Positions 60,080 to 64,000 of a stretch of 64,000 nucleotides of DNA are shown in pieces. The position numbers and the translations under genes are program-made. The stretch covers positions 372,001 to 436,000 of the forward strand of contig NZ_CP044523.1 in assembly GCF_008831545.1 (NCBI RefSeq), given 5' to 3'. The notes below the pieces were generated by a model. The model saw only the letters and a program-made list of their open reading frames with translations. It was not told the origin of the DNA and did no database searches. The stretch's first letter is position 1. The number at the start of each line of letters is the position of its first letter. Origin of the DNA: Halorussus halophilus. GTDB lineage: Archaea; Halobacteriota; Halobacteria; Halobacteriales; Haladaptataceae.

Positions 60080-60819
60080 GATATTTCCTCGGAAGTCTCT
60101 GTGTCCTCAATCTCGTCGCCGGAGCGCCAGCCACAGCAACGACACTTCCAGCACGGCAACCACCCGATTCTGACCACGCTGGTAACAACTCCACCCAGAA
60201 CACACACTGGGCTGACGACACGGACACCCCGCCGGTGAATCGGTCGAACCGGACGACGATTTCCCTTCGTGAATTCGCAAATCGGACCAACGTTTCGATT
60301 GCGGCGTCACCGACGGCTGTCGAACGACGGCATCGTAGCACCGAAACGGCCTATTCAGACCTCGCTGGGAACACGTCGAAGCAGCCGACGAACGCGACAC
60401 TCACAAACGACCGAGACGAGGGCAACGTCACGCTCCGCGTCGTCAACCAGACCGACGAAACGGTCACTGTCGAAGTCCACTTGACAGACACAGCAACGGG
60501 CGACCCCATCAACACGACGGAGCGCAGTGGCTCCATCGTTCTTGACGGCAGGCGAGTGAACACTTCTGAGAACGGCACGGTCGTCACGACGGTCGCGCGA
60601 ACGAATGGTGGTCTCTCGGCGCGCTACGACCCCGGGCAGGGGCAACAGTCCACGAGGTACGTCGGTGACAGCGACACGATGTACGTCCAGAGCGCAGGCT
60701 CGGACCTCCTATCCGTGCTGTATCGCATCGGTGTCTTCGTCGCCATCTACTTCGCCGGCATGGTTATTGTCGGTCGATTCACCGGTTGGCATCTCTGGCC
60801 ACCATGGAGGGGGCTGTGA
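60076..60819 (+). CDS. Secreted glycoprotein-like membrane-anchored transfer protein (CTG start)
   Basis: The 247-residue protein has a signal peptide (LRYFLGSLCVLNLVAGAPAT), a serine/threonine/asparagine-rich ectodomain with about ten N-x-S/T sequons (for example NNST, NRSN, NVTL), and a C-terminal transmembrane segment (YRIGVFVAIYFAGMVIVG). It is probably a surface glycoprotein of the transfer apparatus. No ATG, GTG or TTG lies near the signal sequence. A CTG at 60076-60078 overlaps the stop of the previous gene as CTGA, which would couple translation. The downstream gene starts inside its 3-prime end. Confidence 0.65.
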   Translation: MRYFLGSLCVLNLVAGAPATATTLPARQPPDSDHAGNNSTQNTHWADDTDTPPVNRSNRTTISLREFANRTNVSIAASPTAVERRHRSTETAYSDLAGNTSKQPTNATLTNDRDEGNVTLRVVNQTDETVTVEVHLTDTATGDPINTTERSGSIVLDGRRVNTSENGTVVTTVARTNGGLSARYDPGQGQQSTRYVGDSDTMYVQSAGSDLLSVLYRIGVFVAIYFAGMVIVGRFTGWHLWPPWRGL

Positions 60820-62198
60820 CGCGACTCCAAGACACGCTCCACAGAGGCGGGGGCACGCTGCGGGAATCGCTTCAGTCTTGGACTGCCTTGCTGATGCCGC
60901 TCGCCGTGATCAGTGGCTTGTCTCTCGCCGTACACCCTGCACTCGCCCAAAGTGAGGGCGGCGGAACCAGTGGCAGTGGCGGTGGCGACGGCGGAAGTTC
61001 GCTCGGCGACGTCATCGTCTGGGCGATTCAAGAGGCCCTGCGAGTCCTGTTTAGCCCAATCGAGGGCCTCATCCAACAGCACGCGGACGCGCTCGTTGCA
61101 ATCGCCGTCGAGACACCGTATCCTAACGCAGTGTTCCGCGCCCCGACGAACGGAGCGTGGCCACAACTCTACGAGTACTACTGGAACGCCATCATCCCGG
61201 CTTCACTGTTTCTGTACGCGCTCGCAATCGCTCTCGTCATCTTCCTCGAATCGACGAGCTACCTCTTCAGCAACTACCATCAGACGAAACTCAAGAAACG
61301 AGCCTTTTCGGGCTTGCTTGGTATCTTGTCGTGGTGGTGGATCGATGCACTCGCTCGCCAATTGGTGAGCGAACTCACCGTGTTCTTGGTGCCAGACCTC
61401 TCGCAGGTGTCGTTATTCCAGACGCTGTCCTTCAGTTCGATGGGCGTGCTCGGACTCGTCCTTTCACTTGGTGTGGACTTCGGGCTGTTCGTCCTCGTCG
61501 CGCTCATCTACTTCCTCCGGCAAGTCGTCCTCTACCTCTTCACGCTCGTGATGCCGCTGTTGATCGTGTTCTGGATTCCCGGCGTCGGGCCATTCACGAT
61601 GGTGTCTCGGCTTATGAAGCGACTGGCGGGGTTCTACGTGCCGTTCCTGTTCATGACCGTGCCGGTCGCAGTCTTGTTCCGCCTCGGCGAACTCTTGGGG
61701 TCGAATTTCGGCCTCTCGATGGGCGGCCTTGGCGCATGGCTGACCGCGCTCGTCATTCCTATCGTCGCCGTGTTGTCGCCGCTCGTCCTGTTCTGGCAGG
61801 CCGGCGCGATATTCTTCATGGCCGACCGCATGGGCCGCCATGCCTCTGTGAACCGCGCGAAAGGCCGACTCGGCACGGCGCGAGAACACGGCCAGCAACT
61901 CACGCATGGCAGTCGAAACTTCGCCCGTGGACTGCGCGACAGTCCGCCCGTCAATCAGGATGGGCAGACGATGCTCGGGTCAGGCAATTCCCGTGCCCAC
62001 GCGCTGAGTTCGCGGGTCAAATCCACGGGAACAGCAATCCAAGACAAAGTGACCGATGGCGGGAGTTCGCCTTCGAGTCAGTCGTCTCAGACAGGGTCTA
62101 GTAGTCGTGACGTCACGTTCACCAACTTGCGGTCTGACGAGCAGTCGAATCGTTCTGCGAACACGCCTGAATCGACAGACAGAGATACGAAAGAATGA
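60804..62198 (+). CDS. VirB6/TrbL-like polytopic transfer membrane protein
   Basis: The 464-residue protein has a hydrophobic N-terminus ending ALAQSEGGG, a glycine-rich stretch, about six to seven membrane segments (about 110-365) and a long hydrophilic tail of 100 residues rich in Ser/Gln. The segment ALIYFLRQVVLYLFTLVMPL with VFWIPGVGPF is typical for VirB6/TrbL membrane channels, and the genomic place next to VirB4-type genes agrees. The ATG at 60804 overlaps the preceding gene's end by 16 bp. Confidence 0.72.
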   Translation: MEGAVTRLQDTLHRGGGTLRESLQSWTALLMPLAVISGLSLAVHPALAQSEGGGTSGSGGGDGGSSLGDVIVWAIQEALRVLFSPIEGLIQQHADALVAIAVETPYPNAVFRAPTNGAWPQLYEYYWNAIIPASLFLYALAIALVIFLESTSYLFSNYHQTKLKKRAFSGLLGILSWWWIDALARQLVSELTVFLVPDLSQVSLFQTLSFSSMGVLGLVLSLGVDFGLFVLVALIYFLRQVVLYLFTLVMPLLIVFWIPGVGPFTMVSRLMKRLAGFYVPFLFMTVPVAVLFRLGELLGSNFGLSMGGLGAWLTALVIPIVAVLSPLVLFWQAGAIFFMADRMGRHASVNRAKGRLGTAREHGQQLTHGSRNFARGLRDSPPVNQDGQTMLGSGNSRAHALSSRVKSTGTAIQDKVTDGGSSPSSQSSQTGSSSRDVTFTNLRSDEQSNRSANTPESTDRDTKE

Positions 62199-63208
62199 GT
62201 CAACACGATCCAACGAAACGAATTCCGAAATCACTTGGCACAGACTCGAAACTGTTCGGCCGGTACACCCTTACGGACCTGTCGGTCGCACTCCTGCCCG
62301 GCGTGCTCGTCTTGCTCGTGATGCAGGTCGTGTTGCCTGCGTCGCTCACCATCGCGGGCTATCGCGTCCAGACACTCACACTCCCCATCGCAGGCCTCGC
62401 AATCGCGTTCGGTGGCCTGTTCGTCTTCCTCACGCCATCCTATGCGTCGAGTGTCGATTGGCTTGAGACGTTCGCGCGGTTCCACACGAGTTCGACCGAG
62501 CACAACCACGAACAGGCAAAACAGTACACACAGGTTGAGCGCGTCCACCCGGAGCGTGATGCAATCGAGCGAACTGACGGCACCTTCATCGGACTGGTGC
62601 AGGTCAACCCACCGACGATGGCACTCGCAACTGACGAGGAATGGCAGGCGAAAGCCAGTGCATTCCGTGATTTCCTGAACACCACCGTCGAGTTCCCCAT
62701 CCAAATCTATTCGACGACACAATCGTTCCCTGTCGAGGAGTACCTCAACCGGTATAGATCGCGACTGAACGACCGCGACGTGCAATCGAATCCGCAACTC
62801 GCGGCACTCATCGAACACTATACTGGGTGGTACGAAGCGGAACTCGACGAGCGCCAGATGACCATCCGTGACCACTACGTTGTGGTCACGGTCGCACCAC
62901 GTGAGGTGCAGTTCGAACGCGAGAGTCTCAGTCAAAAACTCACCGACCTCCCCATTGTCGGGTTACTCGTCCAGGTGTGGTTCGGCCCGCATCCTGCAGT
63001 CCAACAGGAACAGCTGGCGGAGACGTTGGACGAGCGTCTACGGCAAGTCCAATCGGGTCTGCGCGAGATAGACGACTGTAACGCACGGCGCGTCGACGCC
63101 ACCGATGCCAGCCAACTAATCGGCGAGTTCTGGGCGGGCGACGCCCGCGAGTACGGCGATATGGCGTCCGCCCTCCGAACCAACCCCTTCGTTCGAGGTA
63201 AGTCATGA
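62195..63208 (+). CDS. VirB4-associated N-terminal membrane protein (PrgI/VirB3-like)
   Basis: The 337-residue protein starts with a short leader and two transmembrane helices (about 25-80: LSVALLPGVLVLLVMQVVLP and LPIAGLAIAFGGLFVFL), as in PrgI/VirB3-type proteins. It continues with the VirB4 N-terminal domain pattern (RDAIERTDGTFIGLVQVNPP, LNTTVEFPIQIYSTTQSFPV, DHYVVVTVAPRE). It therefore looks like a VirB3 plus VirB4 N-terminal part split from the ATPase encoded next. Its start and stop overlap neighbouring genes by ATGA. Confidence 0.7.
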   Translation: MSQHDPTKRIPKSLGTDSKLFGRYTLTDLSVALLPGVLVLLVMQVVLPASLTIAGYRVQTLTLPIAGLAIAFGGLFVFLTPSYASSVDWLETFARFHTSSTEHNHEQAKQYTQVERVHPERDAIERTDGTFIGLVQVNPPTMALATDEEWQAKASAFRDFLNTTVEFPIQIYSTTQSFPVEEYLNRYRSRLNDRDVQSNPQLAALIEHYTGWYEAELDERQMTIRDHYVVVTVAPREVQFERESLSQKLTDLPIVGLLVQVWFGPHPAVQQEQLAETLDERLRQVQSGLREIDDCNARRVDATDASQLIGEFWAGDAREYGDMASALRTNPFVRGKS

Positions 63209-64000
63209 TTCGAGAACACCTTCCTTTCTGGAACAATAGCACGACGAATAGCGAGTCAATCGAGAACTCTGAGCGTCCACCCGTGGACTACGAGAATGAG
63301 TCGAGCGACCTCGATACGATTCCGGACATCCACCAGACCGTCGTGTCGCCGTCGAGTATCGAGGAGCGACCGAGCGCCGTCCGCACAGGACCGAGTTGGG
63401 CACAGACGCTGTGGGTTGGTGAGTATCCGGATGCACCGCGTGACGGCCTCTTCGAATCGCTGTACTCCACCCCCGAAACCCGCAATACCGATCTCTCGCT
63501 GCATCTCGACCCACGGGAGACACGCGCAACCCTCGATGCGCTCGAAAACAAAATCGAAGACCTCGAAGCCGACCACGAGTACCTCTCGGAGAAACGCCGT
63601 GCAGGCGCGCGTGGCGTGAAAAAAGACCTCGAAGATTATCAGGAGATGTACGACGTCCTCCGGAACACACCAACGACGGCGTTCGACGTCTCGATGTATC
63701 TCGCGACGCACAGTGGGACAGAGACCGACCTCGGGACGGACGCAGTCAGCAGTACTGCACGGCGGTCGCCAACGAATCTGACGCCAGTGACGCCGCGCTG
63801 GTCGCAACTGGAAACGCTCATCTCGGGCAGTCCCGTGGGCGTCGATAAGTTGAACGAGACGATGGACACCCAAACACCGATGCTAAGCGGTGCTGTTGGC
63901 GCGATGTTCCCGTTCGTATCCGGGGCGTTCGCCGAACCCGGCATCGAATATGGGACGTATGCGCTCAACGAGAGCCCGCTGATTCTGGACCGCTTCGAAC
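63205..64000 (+). CDS. VirB4-like transfer ATPase, N-terminal part (cut by window end)
   Basis: The first 265 codons are in the window; the frame stays open to the edge. The protein starts MIREHLPFWNNSTTNSE, has an acidic disordered leader, then TLWVGEYPDAPRDGLFESLY, TDLSLHLDPRETRATLDALE, a helix ENKIEDLEADHEYLSEKR and KDLEDYQEMYDVLRNTPTTA, matching the N-terminal domain of VirB4/TraC ATPases. PMLSGAVGAMFPFVSG near the edge corresponds to the segment just before the motor domain. The Walker motifs must lie beyond the window. It overlaps the previous gene by ATGA. Confidence 0.7.
   Translation, partial: MIREHLPFWNNSTTNSESIENSERPPVDYENESSDLDTIPDIHQTVVSPSSIEERPSAVRTGPSWAQTLWVGEYPDAPRDGLFESLYSTPETRNTDLSLHLDPRETRATLDALENKIEDLEADHEYLSEKRRAGARGVKKDLEDYQEMYDVLRNTPTTAFDVSMYLATHSGTETDLGTDAVSSTARRSPTNLTPVTPRWSQLETLISGSPVGVDKLNETMDTQTPMLSGAVGAMFPFVSGAFAEPGIEYGTYALNESPLILDRFE

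Overview
The window is haloarchaeal chromosomal DNA. The evidence is GC-rich codon use with acidic proteins, leaderless TATA promoters, CetZ, TrmY, NucS, AglF/AglM, TFB and Orc1/Cdc6 genes, and many small haloarchaeal zinc-ribbon and DUF proteins. Base composition and gene content change several times, so the window reads as core chromosome broken by islands, followed on the right by a large plasmid-like or conjugative element that runs off the edge.

1-11.7 kb is core: a cut-off saccharopine-dehydrogenase-like gene, a DUF6498 membrane protein, the mismatch endonuclease NucS, a P-loop kinase, a FemAB/GNAT transferase, a Cys/Met-metabolism PLP enzyme with an M20 peptidase, and two near-identical ATP-grasp ligases that flank a bactofilin-type membrane protein. 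11.9-17.7 kb is a lower-GC glycan cluster (flippase-like protein, sulfatase-fold enzyme, polytopic GT-C-like protein, GT2 transferase). It is bracketed by two copies of a 39-bp repeat and lies beside tRNA-Pro(CGG). 17.9-21.4 kb is core again (TIGR00725, TrmY, CetZ, a frameshifted zinc ribbon, YccF).

21.5-26 kb is another lower-GC island: a sugar-nucleotide epimerase and a CHAT caspase-like protease, with a 44-residue membrane peptide gene abutting it tail to tail and a DUF7504-like gene upstream. 26-38.3 kb deals with cell-surface glycans and sugar uptake: an STT3/AglB-like protein with a degenerate catalytic motif, a five-bladed-propeller glycosidase-like protein, a five-gene ABC sugar importer with two ATPases, then AglM, AglF and an epimerase that make UDP-glucose, UDP-glucuronate and related sugars.

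From about 38.4 kb to the right edge lies an element with its own replication and transfer functions: direct repeats, a primase-polymerase-like protein, Fic, a large HerA/TraD-like ATPase, an OB-fold ssDNA-binding protein, an Orc1 gene preceded by at least eight ORB-like repeats, a TFB, several toxin-antitoxin modules (two VapBC, two HEPN/MNT of which one is frameshifted, one HTH/TumE-like), an RNA ligase, small zinc-binding proteins, and a type IV secretion operon (pilin-like, glycoprotein-like, VirB6-like, VirB4-associated and VirB4-like proteins). Several promoters of this element carry a GC-rich inverted repeat directly after the TATA-like box, three of them sharing an AGGGGTG core; this looks like an element-wide operator. 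No integrase or attachment site was found inside the window, so the element's boundaries are uncertain.
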